Shown: positions 1-9,577, numbered from the stretch's first letter. The stretch is DNA of 64,000 bases from DASWTL01 sp035575925 (GCA_035575925.1 DATLXK010000023.1:78829-142828); one strand, 5' to 3'. Numbers and translations: made by a program. The notes: a model not told the origin generated them from the sequence alone.

Positions 1-1
1 A

Positions 2-781
2 GATAAATCTATTGAGGGGCTAAACCGTTATGAGAATATACAAGAGCTGCTTAACGGAATAAAGGAATTTAGTGAGCGTGAGGATATTGAAGAGCGAGGG
101 CTTGATACGTTTATGCAAGACGTAGCATTGCTTACTAATGATGATAAAGACAAAAATCCTGATGCAAATACCGTTTCTTTAATGACGATTCATTCTTCTA
201 AAGGGTTAGAATTTCCACATGTTTTTGTAGTAGGCCTGGAAGAGAACCTGTTTCCTTCTCAAATGTCATTAAGTTCAAGAACAGATCTGGAAGAAGAACG
301 GCGCCTTTTTTATGTAGCTATCACCAGAGCAGAAAAAAAACTCAGCTTGTCTTATGCCACATCCCGCTATCGTTGGGGATCGCTTACCAATTGCGAACCC
401 AGCCGATTTCTGGATGAAGTTGACCCGAAATACCTGGAACTAAGTTATAAACCCCAGGAAAAGCCATCGGGGAATCCTTTTTTTGACGATGAACGGTCTA
501 CGTGGGGGAACCGCTCAACAGATAGCTTTGCTAAACCTAAACCCCCAACTGTAAAAACTACATCCATATTGCCCAAGGCCCATGTTCCAACTGATGATTT
601 TACGCCATCAGACACATCAAAACTGCAAGTGGGTATGGAAGTTGAGCATGAACGATTTGGCTTTGGAAAAGTAATCAACCTGGAGGGAAATAAACCTGAC
701 CTGAAAGCCACAATATTTTTTAAAGAATTGGGACAGAAACAACTTTTGCTTAAATTCGCAAAACTTCGTATTTTAAATTAG
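2..781 (+). CDS. ATP-dependent DNA helicase UvrD/PcrA, C-terminal part (5' end outside window)
   Basis: This is the end of a superfamily 1A DNA helicase, the kind that unwinds DNA in nucleotide excision repair and removes stalled complexes. The frame is open from base 2, so the gene starts upstream of the window. Helicase motif V is visible (TIHSSKGLEF, about 190-218), and motif VI follows (EEERRLFYVAITRAEKKL, about 290-345). After a low-complexity linker, the last 60 residues (GMEVEHERFGFGKVINLEG) form the small Tudor-like domain found at the end of PcrA/UvrD proteins. The family is clear. Whether it is called PcrA or UvrD cannot be settled from this fragment. Confidence 0.93.
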   Translation, partial: DKSIEGLNRYENIQELLNGIKEFSEREDIEERGLDTFMQDVALLTNDDKDKNPDANTVSLMTIHSSKGLEFPHVFVVGLEENLFPSQMSLSSRTDLEEERRLFYVAITRAEKKLSLSYATSRYRWGSLTNCEPSRFLDEVDPKYLELSYKPQEKPSGNPFFDDERSTWGNRSTDSFAKPKPPTVKTTSILPKAHVPTDDFTPSDTSKLQVGMEVEHERFGFGKVINLEGNKPDLKATIFFKELGQKQLLLKFAKLRILN

Positions 782-828
782 CTCCACACATACCAGGATA
801 GCTCTTCACAATTAAAGCTATTATTTAC

Positions 829-1521
829 ATGGAAAATATAAATTTTGATTATAACACCAGCAGGAAGAAATTAATTCTCTCTGAGTACGGGCGAAATGTA
901 CAAAATATGGTTGCTTATATCTGCGACCTGCCTACACGGGAAGAGCGTAACCGCCATGCACAGGTTGTAATTGACCTGATGGGATTTTTAAATCCCCATT
1001 TACGTGACGTTGCAGATTTTAAACATAAGCTGTGGGACCACCTTCACATCATTTCTGATTTTAGAATTGATGTAGATTCACCGTATCCAAAACCTTCACT
1101 GGAGGCAATACATTCAAAACCGGAACCCCTGACCTATCCGCAAAAGCGAATAAAATATAAACATTACGGCAAAACTGTTGAACTTATGATCAACAAGGCT
1201 AAAACCATAGAAGATGAAGGAAGAAAGCAACTTATGGTGCAATCTGTAGCAAACTTTATGAAAATGGCCTACGTGACATGGAATAAAGACACAGTTGCTG
1301 ATGAAACTATAATTAAGGACCTTCGTGATTTTTCTAACGGCGAGATACAGCTTGAAGAAAATATGAACCTTAATAAAGTAGAATATCGTCCTCCAGCTCC
1401 AACCAATCGACAAAACCCGCGTCAGAATAACTCCAAAAACAGACCCGCGAATCGCAGCGGTCAAAGTAACCAAAGCAATCAGAATAATAACAGGCAGCGC
1501 GGCGGCGGGAAGCGATATTAA
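829..1521 (+). CDS. DUF4290 domain-containing protein
   Basis: A 230-residue cytoplasmic protein of the DUF4290 family, which is restricted to Bacteroidota and has no assigned function. The first 180 residues are a predicted helical domain with many charged residues. The last 40 residues are disordered and rich in Asn, Gln, Arg and Gly, ending RGGGKRY, which could bind nucleic acid (inference). It lies 48 bp after the helicase and 41 bp before murA on the same strand, so the three may be co-transcribed. No signal peptide or membrane segment is visible. Confidence 0.85.
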   Translation: MENINFDYNTSRKKLILSEYGRNVQNMVAYICDLPTREERNRHAQVVIDLMGFLNPHLRDVADFKHKLWDHLHIISDFRIDVDSPYPKPSLEAIHSKPEPLTYPQKRIKYKHYGKTVELMINKAKTIEDEGRKQLMVQSVANFMKMAYVTWNKDTVADETIIKDLRDFSNGEIQLEENMNLNKVEYRPPAPTNRQNPRQNNSKNRPANRSGQSNQSNQNNNRQRGGGKRY

Positions 1522-1562
1522 TACTTATAAAACATTAGCGCATAATCTGCATTTACTTTAGC

Positions 1563-2888
1563 ATGAACGCATTTGAAATTGTTGGCGGCAAGCCTTTAAA
1601 AGGTGAAATTATTCCTCAGGGTGCAAAGAACGAAGCACTTCAGGTTATTTCTGCTGTTTTGTTAACCGACCAAAAAGTCACAATCAGCAATATTCCTGAT
1701 ATTAAGGACGTGAACAAGCTTATTGAACTTCTTGCTGACCTTGGAGTGGAAGTAAAGCGTCTTGCAAAGGATACGTATACGTTTAAAGCTCAAAATATTG
1801 ATCTGAATTTTTTCGCTTCTGCGTCTTTTAAAGCTAAAGGAGGAAGCTTAAGAGGATCGATAATGATTGTAGGTCCGTTGCTTGCACGCTTCGGCAAAGC
1901 TGCTATTCCTAAACCAGGTGGAGACAAGATAGGCCGTCGCAGGTTGGATACCCATTTTTTGGGTTTTGAAAAACTTGGTGCAAAATTTAATTACGATAAG
2001 AAAAGCAATTTTTTTAATGTTGATGCCACCAATCTAAAAGGCGCCTATATTCTGCTTGATGAGGCATCAGTTACGGGCACGGCCAATGTTGTTATGACGG
2101 CGGTACTGGCAAAAGGCACTACTACTATTTATAATGCAGCATGCGAGCCTTATTTGCAGCAATTATGCAAGATGCTGAACCGGATGGGTGCAAACATCAC
2201 CGGAATAGGTTCAAATCTTCTTACTATTAAAGGAACTGACAAACTTGAAGGAACCGAACACCGGTTACTTCCTGATATGATCGAGATAGGGTCTTTTATT
2301 GGACTTGCTGCAATGACAGAATCCGAGATCACTATCAAGGATGTTCAATATAACGAATTAGGTATTATACCTGATGTTTTCCGAAGATTGGGGATCAACT
2401 TCGAGCTTAAAGGCGATGACATTTATATTCCATCTCAAAAATCATATGAAATAGAAACCTTTATTGATGGTTCTATCATGACTATTGCAGATTCACCATG
2501 GCCTGGGTTTACCCCCGATCTTTTAAGCATTATGCTTGTGATTGCTACCCAAGCTAAAGGAAATGTACTGATACACCAGAAAATGTTTGAAAGCCGGTTA
2601 TTTTTTGTGGATAAACTTATAGACATGGGTGCCCAGATCATTCTATGTGATCCGCATAGGGCAACAGTGATTGGCTTAGATAAAAAAGTTAAATTAAAAG
2701 GAATTCAAATGACTTCTCCTGATATCAGAGCAGGAGTTTCATTGCTTATTGCAGCATTATCAGCTCAAGGAACTTCTGTTATTCATAATATAGAACAAAT
2801 AGAACGCGGCTACCAGGATATTGATATCCGTCTTCGTTCTTTGGGAGCAGATATTACCAGGATTAACGCTTCGCCATTAGGACATTAA
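1563..2888 (+). CDS. murA: UDP-N-acetylglucosamine 1-carboxyvinyltransferase (MurA)
   Basis: MurA transfers enolpyruvate from PEP to UDP-GlcNAc, the first committed step of peptidoglycan synthesis in the cytoplasm. The 441-residue length fits the family. Visible landmarks are QGAKNEALQ near the N-terminus (UDP-GlcNAc site Lys-Asn), the loop GPLLARFGKAAIPKPGGDKIG around residue 120, and the C-terminal DIRAG motif with the invariant Arg. In the catalytic loop the usual Cys (Cys115 of E. coli) is Asp (GGDKIG, codon GAC). That change is known to give fosfomycin insensitivity in mycobacteria and chlamydiae. The start follows DUF4290 closely. Confidence 0.96.
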   Translation: MNAFEIVGGKPLKGEIIPQGAKNEALQVISAVLLTDQKVTISNIPDIKDVNKLIELLADLGVEVKRLAKDTYTFKAQNIDLNFFASASFKAKGGSLRGSIMIVGPLLARFGKAAIPKPGGDKIGRRRLDTHFLGFEKLGAKFNYDKKSNFFNVDATNLKGAYILLDEASVTGTANVVMTAVLAKGTTTIYNAACEPYLQQLCKMLNRMGANITGIGSNLLTIKGTDKLEGTEHRLLPDMIEIGSFIGLAAMTESEITIKDVQYNELGIIPDVFRRLGINFELKGDDIYIPSQKSYEIETFIDGSIMTIADSPWPGFTPDLLSIMLVIATQAKGNVLIHQKMFESRLFFVDKLIDMGAQIILCDPHRATVIGLDKKVKLKGIQMTSPDIRAGVSLLIAALSAQGTSVIHNIEQIERGYQDIDIRLRSLGADITRINASPLGH

Positions 2889-2951
2889 TATTTATACTAT
2901 ATTTTATTCATAATAAACTGTTACACAGTCTCTTTTTAAAAACGACAAGAT

Positions 2952-3578
2952 ATGAAAAGATTACTTATCGCATTTGCGCTATCCGCAGCAATATCAGCAT
3001 GTAATAATAATCCTGACGGAACTAGAGCAAAAGTTTCTGAAGCTGCAGATTCATCGGCAGTAGCTACCGGCAACTCTTTAAAGGTAAGCACCCAGGATTC
3101 AAAATTGGAGTGGCACGGAAAAAAAGTTACAGGAGCACATCATGGTATAGTTAATATTTCTGATGGAACTATTTATGTAAACGGCGGAAAACTTTCCGGG
3201 GGATCATTTAAAATGGACATGACCTCCATTACGAACAATGACCTTCAGGATAAAGAATATAAAAACAAGCTGGAAACACATTTAAAAAGTGCTGAATTTT
3301 TTGATGTAGCCAAATATCCTGATGCCAATTTAGAAATTACCAATGTTAAAGATTTGGGAAATCATAAAGCTGAAATATCGGCTAATCTTACAATAAAAAG
3401 TGTCACTAAAAATATATTATTTACTGCTGACATAGCGGAAGCAACAGATACTACATTTAAAGGAAGTGCAGATTTTAATATAAACCGCCAGGACTGGGGT
3501 GTTGCTTACAAAGGTATGCAGGATGATCTGATTAGCGACGAGGTGAATTTTAAAATTAACCTGGTAGCAGCAAAATAA
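2952..3578 (+). CDS. YceI family lipoprotein
   Basis: A 208-residue exported protein. Residues 1-17 are a lipoprotein signal ending in a lipobox (AISAC). After an acidic, Asn-rich linker, residues 45-205 form a YceI lipocalin-like beta barrel, with the typical start SKLEWHGKKVTGAHHG and end DEVNFKIN. YceI domains bind isoprenoid or other amphiphilic molecules in the periplasm. The ligand here is unknown. The gene is 63 bp after murA on the same strand and ends convergently with the CBS-domain synthase. Confidence 0.9.
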   Translation: MKRLLIAFALSAAISACNNNPDGTRAKVSEAADSSAVATGNSLKVSTQDSKLEWHGKKVTGAHHGIVNISDGTIYVNGGKLSGGSFKMDMTSITNNDLQDKEYKNKLETHLKSAEFFDVAKYPDANLEITNVKDLGNHKAEISANLTIKSVTKNILFTADIAEATDTTFKGSADFNINRQDWGVAYKGMQDDLISDEVNFKINLVAAK

Positions 3579-3710
3579 AAGATAAGTTTCTGAGTACCTA
3601 TATTTAGGGTATGTGAACCATAATCTTAAAGTTTAGATCTCATTGGTTTCCAGCGCAGGCTTGTCTTTCAGATTGCCTTGAAGTCGTATTTGTTCCGCAA
3701 AACGCGCTTT

Positions 3711-5075
3711 TTATAATAAAGAGATCGCGTTTATTATATCATATTGTGTAATAATCTCAATTTTACCTTCCTGATCTTCTACCAGCACAGCACTGATATC
3801 TTTACTTATCATGGATGAGATTTTGTCTATAGATGTGCTCAAATCAACAAAAGGAAAAGATTGCGTCATAATTTCTTTTATTTGATTAGATTTTAATGAT
3901 GGATTTTCCAGCAATGAATTTAAAATATCTCCTTCAGAGACCTTGCCTATAACCATCCCATGCTGTACCACCGGAAGCTGGGAGATATTTAATGTTTTCA
4001 TCACATTTATTGCCTCGGTTACTGTTTGTTCACAATCTACCGTAACAATCTCCTGCCTTGATCGCTTAGAAAGAATGGACTTAGCAGTTAACTTTCCATC
4101 TTCTAAAAACCCGCGTTCGCGCAGCCAGTCTTCATTAAACATTTTGCCCATATATCGGGAACCATGGTCCGGGAAAATAATAACCACAACATCACTTCCC
4201 TGTAGCCTGTCTTTTAGCTGTAACAGTCCGGCAACAGCCGATCCGGAAGAATTTCCTGCAAATATGCCCTCTTTTCGTGCTATTTCACGGGTCATAAGGG
4301 CTGCATCCTTATCAGATACTTTTTCAAACAGGTCTATTAGATCAAAATCAACATTTTTGGGAAGAAAATCTTCACCGATGCCTTCTGTTATGTAAGGATA
4401 TATTTCATTCTTATCGAATATTCCCGTCTCTTTGTATTTTTTGAATACAGATCCGTAAGTATCAATTCCCCAAACTTTTATAGAAGGCTTTTTTTCTTTC
4501 AGGTATTTTGCAGTTCCTGAAATAGTACCCCCCGTCCCTACTCCTACAACAAGATGGGTTATTTTACCTTCTGTTTGTTCCCATATCTCCGGACCCGTTT
4601 GTTCATAATGGGCCTGTGTGTTCGACAGGTTATCGTATTGGTTAGGTTTCCAGGAATTTGGCGTTTCCTTTTCAAGACGGGAAGAAACAGAGTAATAAGA
4701 TCGCGGATCTTCAGGATCTACATTTGTTGGACAAACAATTACTTCGGCACCGAAAGCCCGTAACGCATCAATCTTTTCTTTTGATTGTTTATCAGTAGTA
4801 GTAAAAATACATTTATATCCCTTTATAACAGCTGCAATAGCCAGACCCATGCCGGTATTTCCGGATGTCCCCTCTATAATTGTGCCTCCTGGTTTAAGTT
4901 TACCATCTTTTTCAGCATCCTCTATCATTTTGATAGCCATACGGTCCTTAATAGAATTACCAGGATTGGTAGTTTCTATCTTAGCAAGAACAGTCGCTTT
5001 CACATCTTTAGTAATATTATTAAGCTTTACTAAGGGCGTATTACCAATAGTTTCTAGAATATTGTTATACCACAT
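3711..5075 (-). CDS. PLP-dependent cystathionine beta-synthase / cysteine synthase with CBS pair
   Basis: A cytoplasmic pyridoxal-phosphate enzyme of fold type II. The N-terminal 320 residues carry the PLP Lys motif (NPGNSIKDRMA, near residue 40), the substrate loop GTSGNTGMGLA, and the phosphate-binding glycine loop GVGTGGTISGTA. The C-terminal 110 residues form two CBS motifs (from about 340), which in this family sense adenosyl ligands. There is no N-terminal haem domain. Length and layout match bacterial cystathionine beta-synthases, but cysteine synthase activity is also possible. A perfect TAnnTTTG-type -7 element lies at 5090-5097 on the minus strand, very close to the start codon, without an obvious -33 box. 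Confidence 0.92.
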   Translation of the reverse strand: MWYNNILETIGNTPLVKLNNITKDVKATVLAKIETTNPGNSIKDRMAIKMIEDAEKDGKLKPGGTIIEGTSGNTGMGLAIAAVIKGYKCIFTTTDKQSKEKIDALRAFGAEVIVCPTNVDPEDPRSYYSVSSRLEKETPNSWKPNQYDNLSNTQAHYEQTGPEIWEQTEGKITHLVVGVGTGGTISGTAKYLKEKKPSIKVWGIDTYGSVFKKYKETGIFDKNEIYPYITEGIGEDFLPKNVDFDLIDLFEKVSDKDAALMTREIARKEGIFAGNSSGSAVAGLLQLKDRLQGSDVVVIIFPDHGSRYMGKMFNEDWLRERGFLEDGKLTAKSILSKRSRQEIVTVDCEQTVTEAINVMKTLNISQLPVVQHGMVIGKVSEGDILNSLLENPSLKSNQIKEIMTQSFPFVDLSTSIDKISSMISKDISAVLVEDQEGKIEIITQYDIINAISLL

Positions 5076-5190
5076 AATACAAAGTTAATGAATTGGCGTG
5101 ATTAGACATGATTTTGTGAATGGTTCTTAAACATTTATTAACACTACTTATTTTAATTACCTGTTATATCCTCTAATTGGCAAATATTGG

Positions 5191-5221
5191 AATTGCGAGA
5201 TTATTCAATATTCTCGCAATT
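5191..5221. promoter_or_regulatory. Inverted repeat upstream of the Fic gene, candidate operator
   Basis: Two perfect 10-bp arms, AATTGCGAGA (5191-5200) and TCTCGCAATT (5212-5221), are separated by 11 AT-rich bases. They end 30 bp before the Fic start codon. The spacing between arm centres is about two helical turns, as expected for a dimeric DNA-binding protein. The Fic protein itself ends in a winged-helix domain, so self-binding is an attractive reading, but this is inference. Confidence 0.5.
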
Positions 5222-5251
5222 TTATCTATTTTTACTTTTTAATATAAAATT

Positions 5252-6556
5252 ATGCTAGAAAAAGCGCCAGAATGCCATCACGATGATAATGCTTTAAAAT
5301 TAATGGTAAAATTACAATTTGATGGAATTTTAAAAAACATTCAAGATGACTATTTATACTGGGACAAAATAAAATATAAATCAAAAAAAAATAATCCTGA
5401 AGAACTTTGGAATGCAGTTAAGTTTCACCGATATATTAAAAGCACTTCAATCAAATTCGGGAAATATGATTTTAAATATGTTATAACTGATTTTATACAA
5501 CGTGCTTTACATCAATTTGATCTGCATATTGGTGGTAATTTGGGAAGTAATATTGGGATTTCGGAAACTGATAAAACAAAGTTTGTTATTAGTTCTATAA
5601 TGGAAGAAGCTATTTCTAGTAGTCAAATGGAAGGTGCGAATACTACTCGAAAAAAAGCGAAAGAAATGATTCAAAAAGAACAAAAACCCAAAAATACATC
5701 TGAACAAATGATTATGAATAATTTCATAACAATGAAACATATTGTACAACATAAAAATGAAGAAATCACTCCAGCAAATATTCTTTATATACATAAATTA
5801 ATATCCAATAAAACACTTAATGACCACGAAGATGAAGGTAGATTTAGAGATAATGATGAGGTTTTAGTAGTAAATCATGAAAATAGCGAAGTGGTTCATA
5901 CACCTCCATTAAATAATGAGTTAGATGAGCTAATAAAAGACTTATGTTTCTTTTGTAATAACGACTCTGATAATTTTATACATCCAATAGTAAAAGGATG
6001 TATTGTTCATTTTATGATCGGTTGGATACATCCCTTCACTGACGGTAATGGAAGGACTGCAAGAGCACTATTTTATTGGTATATGTTAAAAGAGGGATAT
6101 TGGTTGACCGAATACTTATCCATATCCAAAGTAATTAAAGACACTAAAGGCCAATATGAAAAAGCTTACCTATATACAGAAGTGGACGAAAACGATTTAA
6201 GCTATTTTATAACATATCATATAAAAACTATGGAGAAAGCATTAGATGCCTTGAAAATATATATAAATCGCAAGCAAAAAGAAGTTTTTCAAGCTTCAAA
6301 ATTTATGAAAATTTCAAATGTAAATGATAGAATGGCGCAAATACTTAAGATCATGCATGACGACTCAGAAAGAATATTAAATACAAAAGAAATCCAATCA
6401 AGATTCGATATATCAAATTTTACTGCAAGATCAGATTTGAAAATGCTAGTTGAGTTAGGATTTTTAGAAATTATACATGTTAATAAAAAGAAACAAAATT
6501 TTATTAAATCAAAAGGCTTCGATAAAATTTTGAATAACTACGGCTTTAACAATTAA
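5252..6556 (+). CDS. Fic family protein with C-terminal winged-helix domain
   Basis: A 434-residue Fic protein, a family whose members mostly transfer AMP from ATP to target proteins. The active-site motif HPFTDGNGR (near residue 252) is complete, with catalytic His and the phosphate loop. An inhibitory helix motif of the (S/T)xxxE(G/N) type, SSQMEG, lies before it near residue 128, so this is a class II, self-inhibited Fic. The C-terminal 80 residues look like a winged-helix DNA-binding domain (RFDISNFTARSDLKMLVELGFL). The gene is more AT-rich than its housekeeping neighbours and sits alone between them, which suggests acquisition. No antitoxin gene is adjacent, consistent with a class II protein. 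Confidence 0.9.
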   Translation: MLEKAPECHHDDNALKLMVKLQFDGILKNIQDDYLYWDKIKYKSKKNNPEELWNAVKFHRYIKSTSIKFGKYDFKYVITDFIQRALHQFDLHIGGNLGSNIGISETDKTKFVISSIMEEAISSSQMEGANTTRKKAKEMIQKEQKPKNTSEQMIMNNFITMKHIVQHKNEEITPANILYIHKLISNKTLNDHEDEGRFRDNDEVLVVNHENSEVVHTPPLNNELDELIKDLCFFCNNDSDNFIHPIVKGCIVHFMIGWIHPFTDGNGRTARALFYWYMLKEGYWLTEYLSISKVIKDTKGQYEKAYLYTEVDENDLSYFITYHIKTMEKALDALKIYINRKQKEVFQASKFMKISNVNDRMAQILKIMHDDSERILNTKEIQSRFDISNFTARSDLKMLVELGFLEIIHVNKKKQNFIKSKGFDKILNNYGFNN

Positions 6557-6731
6557 CAGTTATAAGAATGCTGACAACTAACCGATTAATAAAGAATCAT
6601 GCTATCCAGCGTATATTTCATTTGATATCTTTATCTATTGGTACAAACAAATTATCATTTCTATCTTTAATTCATTTCGTTTGTGCAGGTATCAGACGCT
6701 TTAACGTGTCAGATACCTTGAGAATAAGAAT

Positions 6732-7595
6732 TTAAAACTGAAGGTGCTTTACTGTTAAGCCGTTATTAATCAATTGTTTCAAAGAATCAATTCCAACACG
6801 TAAATGAGTCTCTACATAATGTTCTGTAACCTTTGAATCGCTTTCTGCAGTTTTAACTCCTTCCGGGATCATCGGCTGATCAGAGATGAGCAACAATGCG
6901 CCGGTAGGTATCTTGTTTGCAAATCCTGTTGTAAAAATGGTAGCAGTTTCCATATCTACAGCCATAGCACGCAGGCTTTTAAGGTATTTTTTAAAGGACT
7001 TATCATGCTCCCAAACCCTTCGATTTGTAGTATACACTGTTCCGGTCCAATAATCACGTGAATGATCCCGTATAGTAGTAGAGATCGCTTTTTGCAATGC
7101 GAAGGATGGCAATGCAGGTACTTCCGGAGGAAAATAATCGTTCGATGTACCCTCACCCCTGATAGCAGCGATAGGCAGGATCATATCTCCAATACTGTTC
7201 TTTTTTTTCAGCCCCCCGCATTTTCCCAAAAAAAGTACCGCTTTAGGTTTAATTGCACTTAAAAGATCCATCATAGTAGCCGCAAGCGGACTTCCCATGC
7301 CGAAATTTATTAACGTAATCCCATTAGCCGAAACGCTTTGCATAGGCTTGTCCAGACCCATAATAGGAGCATCGTCATTCCATTCAGAAAACAACTGCAC
7401 ATATCTGGAGAAATTAGTGAGTAATATAAACTCACCGAATTGATCAAGCGGCCGGCCTGTATACCGGGGCAGCCAGTTATTTACAATTTCAGTCTTGCTT
7501 TTTAAACCCGCCTTAACGGGCGATTCGACTTCTTTTATTTTTTTCGATTTTCTAACTATCTCGGGGTCTTTTTTTATTTCTATTTCTTCGTTCAT
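6732..7595 (-). CDS. amn: AMP nucleosidase
   Basis: Hydrolyses AMP to adenine and ribose 5-phosphate in the cytoplasm, a step in purine salvage. The 287-residue protein is the short bacterial form of the family. It shows nucleoside phosphorylase features: NFGMGSPLAATMMDLL, the glycine-rich LFLGKCGGLK, and the ribose-binding segment AVDMETATIF. The N-terminal 35 residues are charged and Lys-rich. The start at 7595 lies 16 bp beyond the run of A (T on the minus strand) that closes the clpX terminator, so it probably has its own promoter. Confidence 0.9.
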   Translation of the reverse strand: MNEEIEIKKDPEIVRKSKKIKEVESPVKAGLKSKTEIVNNWLPRYTGRPLDQFGEFILLTNFSRYVQLFSEWNDDAPIMGLDKPMQSVSANGITLINFGMGSPLAATMMDLLSAIKPKAVLFLGKCGGLKKKNSIGDMILPIAAIRGEGTSNDYFPPEVPALPSFALQKAISTTIRDHSRDYWTGTVYTTNRRVWEHDKSFKKYLKSLRAMAVDMETATIFTTGFANKIPTGALLLISDQPMIPEGVKTAESDSKVTEHYVETHLRVGIDSLKQLINNGLTVKHLQF

Positions 7596-7610
7596 AATTT
7601 TATGTTTAAC

Positions 7611-7634
7611 AAAAAACCCCGAATTTCTTCGGGG
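7611..7634 (-). terminator. Rho-independent terminator of clpPX
   Basis: A 7-bp stem, CCCCGAA (7617-7623) and TTCGGGG (7628-7634), with a 4-base loop. On the minus strand it is followed by six T (complement of 7611-7616). It begins seven bases after the clpX stop codon. Confidence 0.88.
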
Positions 7635-7640
7635 CTTTCT

Positions 7641-8882
7641 TTATGCTACTTTCAGCTTTTTGAGGTCTGATTTATTGAATTTATCCATCGCGTAGTCGAG
7701 CGTAATATATAATTCTTTATTATGCTTCATAGTTGGCATTTCAAACATCGCATCAAGCATAATTGCCTCACAAATGGAGCGCAGCCCCCTGGCTCCTAAT
7801 TTGAACTCCATCGCTTTGTCTACAATGAACGCCATAACCTCAGACTCAAAGTCGAGACTGATATTTTCATACTCAAACAATTTTTTATACTGTTTAATCA
7901 ATGAGTTTTTCGGAACAACCAAAATACTTAATAGTGTTTCTCTATCAAGAGGATTAAGGTGAGTAATCACTGGCAGCCTGCCTATCAGCTCCGGAATAAG
8001 TCCGAAAGATTTTAAATCCTGTGGGGTTATGTATTTATAAAGATTTTTAAGATCTATATCGACATCTTCTGTATTTACCTTGTATCCTACTGTTTGAGTA
8101 CGGAGGCGGTTTGCAATTTTTTTCTCAATACCATCAAAGGCTCCTCCACATATAAACAGGATATTATTCGTGTTTACTGCAATCATTTTTTGATCAGGGT
8201 GCTTCCGGCCACCCTGGGGCGGCACATTAACCATGGTTCCTTCAAGAATTTTCAGCAATGCTTGCTGCACCCCTTCTCCGGAGACGTCCCGTGTTATGGA
8301 AGGATTATCACTTTTACGGGCAATTTTGTCAACTTCATCTATGTAAACAATGCCCCGTTCTGCAGAAATTACATCATAATCTGCAGCCTGAAGTAAACGG
8401 GTTAATATACTCTCAACATCCTCCCCTACATATCCCGCCTCGGTTAATACGGTTGCATCGCAAATACAGAATGGTACATTTAATACTTTTGCAATAGTTT
8501 TAGCCAAAAGGGTTTTTCCTGTTCCGGTCTCTCCTACCATTACAATATTAGACTTTTCAATCTCAACCTCATCCTTATCTATCTTTTGATTCAGCCGCTT
8601 GTAATGGTTGTAAACCGCTACAGATAATACTTTCTTTGCATCGTCCTGACCTATTACATACTGATCCAAATGAGATTTTAACTCCGTCGGCTTTAAAAGT
8701 GTTACGGATGTTTGTGAGGATTTGCTTTTGCGAACACTGAGCTCCTCAGCAAGTATTTGATTGGCCTGAGTTACACATTTATCGCAAATATGCGCATCTA
8801 ACCCTGCAATAAGCATAAGGGTATCCTGTTTTCCGGATCCACAAAATGAACACTTAATGTCTTTGTTATTTTTACTCATCAC
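7641..8882 (-). CDS. clpX: ATP-dependent Clp protease ATP-binding subunit ClpX
   Basis: ClpX is the hexameric AAA+ unfoldase that feeds substrates into ClpP. The N-terminal zinc finger has its four cysteines (CSFCG ... CDKC, residues 11-37). Walker A is GETGTGKTLLAKT near residue 117, Walker B is IVYIDEVDKIA near 180, and the pore loop GYVGEDVES lies between. The sensor 2 region GARGLRSICE is near the C-terminus. At 413 residues it is of normal length. Its start overlaps the clpP stop by four bases (ATGA type), so the two are translationally coupled. Confidence 0.97.
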   Translation of the reverse strand: MMSKNNKDIKCSFCGSGKQDTLMLIAGLDAHICDKCVTQANQILAEELSVRKSKSSQTSVTLLKPTELKSHLDQYVIGQDDAKKVLSVAVYNHYKRLNQKIDKDEVEIEKSNIVMVGETGTGKTLLAKTIAKVLNVPFCICDATVLTEAGYVGEDVESILTRLLQAADYDVISAERGIVYIDEVDKIARKSDNPSITRDVSGEGVQQALLKILEGTMVNVPPQGGRKHPDQKMIAVNTNNILFICGGAFDGIEKKIANRLRTQTVGYKVNTEDVDIDLKNLYKYITPQDLKSFGLIPELIGRLPVITHLNPLDRETLLSILVVPKNSLIKQYKKLFEYENISLDFESEVMAFIVDKAMEFKLGARGLRSICEAIMLDAMFEMPTMKHNKELYITLDYAMDKFNKSDLKKLKVA

Positions 8883-9577
8883 TTTTTATCAGGAGTTGCA
8901 GTAAGCACCTCGTCAATCATACCAAATTCTTTTGCCTCGCCGGATGTCATCCAGTAATCGCGGTCAGAAGCTTTTTCAACCCACTCGTAATTTTGACCTG
9001 AGTGAATGGAGATAATATCATAAAGCTCCTTCTTAAGCTTAAGCATCTCACGCAAGTTTATTTCCATATCCGAAGCCACACCCTGCGCTCCGCCAGAAGG
9101 CTGATGGATCATCACACGTGAGTGTTTTAATGCTGCACGTTTACCTTTAGCGCCGGCCACTAACAATACAGCACCCATTGATGCAGCCATACCTGTACAG
9201 ATTGTTGCAACTTCAGGGTTAATATACTGCATAGTATCATAAATCCCCAAGCCTGCGTATACGGAACCTCCGGGCGAATTTATATAGATTTGGATGTCAC
9301 GGTTTGAATCTGTTGATTGTAAGAACAGCAGCTGCGCCTGGATTACATTTGCATTCTGATCGTGAATGGCATCGCCTAAAAATATAATACGATCCATCAT
9401 TAAGCGGGAAAACACATCCATTTGCGCCACATTTAACTGACGCTCTTCAATGATGTAAGGTGTCATTGCTGAAGGGGCACTTCTTTCCACCCCGGCAATA
9501 ACCCGATCTACATGCTGACTGCCAATTCGATGATGCTTTATTGCGTATTTACGGAATTCGTGTTTATCAATGTTCAT
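8879..9577 (-). CDS. clpP: ATP-dependent Clp protease proteolytic subunit ClpP
   Basis: ClpP forms the tetradecameric serine protease chamber that works with ClpX. The catalytic triad is visible: Ser in MAASMGAVLL, His in RVMIHQPSGG, and Asp in ASDRDYWMTSGEA. The oxyanion strand INSPGGSVYAGL is intact. The 232-residue form has an N-terminal extension of about 30 residues before the core (TPYIIEE), as is common in Bacteroidota. It follows trigger factor by 104 bp and overlaps clpX by 4 bp. Confidence 0.97.
   Translation of the reverse strand: MNIDKHEFRKYAIKHHRIGSQHVDRVIAGVERSAPSAMTPYIIEERQLNVAQMDVFSRLMMDRIIFLGDAIHDQNANVIQAQLLFLQSTDSNRDIQIYINSPGGSVYAGLGIYDTMQYINPEVATICTGMAASMGAVLLVAGAKGKRAALKHSRVMIHQPSGGAQGVASDMEINLREMLKLKKELYDIISIHSGQNYEWVEKASDRDYWMTSGEAKEFGMIDEVLTATPDKK

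Noticed and set aside
6692..6721. Inverted repeat GGTATC/GATACC between the Fic and AMP nucleosidase genes as a terminator
   Set aside because: The stem has internal mismatches and no T run on either strand, so I do not claim a function.
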